Assembly: GCA_037968895.1 (NCBI GenBank)
Contig: JBBKWJ010000246.1
Span: forward strand, 1-13,208
Length of the DNA: 13,208 bases
Direction: 5' to 3'
Source: JBBKWJ01 sp037968895
GTDB lineage: Bacteria > Actinomycetota > Acidimicrobiia > Acidimicrobiales > SZUA-35
Within the stretch, counting starts at the first letter, position 1; each line of letters begins with the position of its first letter. Under the pieces are notes generated by a model, which was not told the DNA's origin, ran no database searches, and worked only from the letters and a program-made list of their open reading frames with translations. A program made the position numbers and the translations under genes. Shown piece by piece: positions 13,126 through 13,208 of this stretch.

Positions 13126-13208
13126 TCAAACAAGCGACGTGGCGCGGCCCACTTGGTCGACATCCTGGGGCTCGATCCCCCTCGTGATTTCGCCGGACAG
13201 TTCCTTGT
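13126..13208 (-). CDS. C-terminal fragment of a gene entering from the right edge, family not recognised
   Basis: One minus-strand frame is open from the right edge to a TGA at 13126-13128, giving 26 residues: KELSGEITRGIEPQD, then VDQVGRATSLV. The third codon positions are mostly G or C (about 20 of 26), like the surrounding genes, and the peptide has a normal soluble-protein composition. The two other minus-strand frames are also open here for a while but have poorer third-position bias. A helix-like ending of this kind is seen in MarR-type regulators among others; that is a guess. It would lie 83 bp upstream of the SnoaL-like gene on the same strand. Confidence 0.45.
   Translation of the reverse strand, partial: KELSGEITRGIEPQDVDQVGRATSLV

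Noticed and set aside
13104..13190. tRNA-like signature at the right edge: AAATCAC pairing with GTGATTT and a GGGG-CTCGATC-CCCC T-arm lookalike
   Set aside because: No D-arm or anticodon arm can be built between them, one T-stem pair and one acceptor pair fail, and the T-loop starts with C instead of T. The same bases are better explained by the minus-strand coding frame.

Overview
The window looks like a piece of a high-GC actinobacterial chromosome. The protein-coding strands favour G/C third positions, there is a luciferase-like oxidoreductase of the F420-associated type, a PspC-domain membrane protein, and short or absent intergenic gaps. Acidimicrobiia-like marine or soil actinobacteria would fit, but the lineage is an inference from gene style. 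Twelve protein-coding genes are supported, two of them cut by the window edges. No tRNA, rRNA, CRISPR array or insertion sequence was found.

Left part (1-6167, all minus strand): a molybdenum hydroxylase operon read right to left. It holds an M19-type dipeptidase, a small FAD subunit, a large XdhD-type molybdopterin subunit, an XdhC/CoxI maturation factor and a YqeB/EF2563-type accessory protein cut by the left edge. The last four are tightly packed (4-nt overlap, 7-nt gap, 1-nt overlap). The large subunit keeps a recognisable two-cluster ferredoxin domain at its N-terminus, but all eight cysteines that should bind the two [2Fe-2S] clusters are replaced. No other iron-sulfur subunit lies in the window, so the electron path from Mo to FAD is unexplained here. 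The dipeptidase also lacks two residues of its expected dinuclear metal site.

Middle (6168-8758): a 131-bp divergent intergenic region, then a plus-strand bifunctional c-di-GMP enzyme with PAS-type sensing, an intact GGDEF with I-site and an intact EAL domain.

Right part (8773-13208): on the minus strand, a PspC-domain membrane protein with an N-terminal 9-bp tandem repeat, then a likely three-gene unit (AHSA1/SRPBCC protein, GNAT acetyltransferase, metallo-beta-lactamase-fold lactonase-like hydrolase; the last two overlap by 4 nt). On the plus strand is a luciferase-like F420-type oxidoreductase, convergent with a minus-strand SnoaL/NTF2-like protein. A minus-strand gene fragment enters at the right edge.

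A recurring theme is altered cofactor ligands in recognisable metalloprotein folds: the molybdenum subunit's Fe-S domain, the M19 dipeptidase (Glu to Gln and His to Gln), and the lactonase-like hydrolase (bridging Asp to Gln). These are the main points worth a second look.
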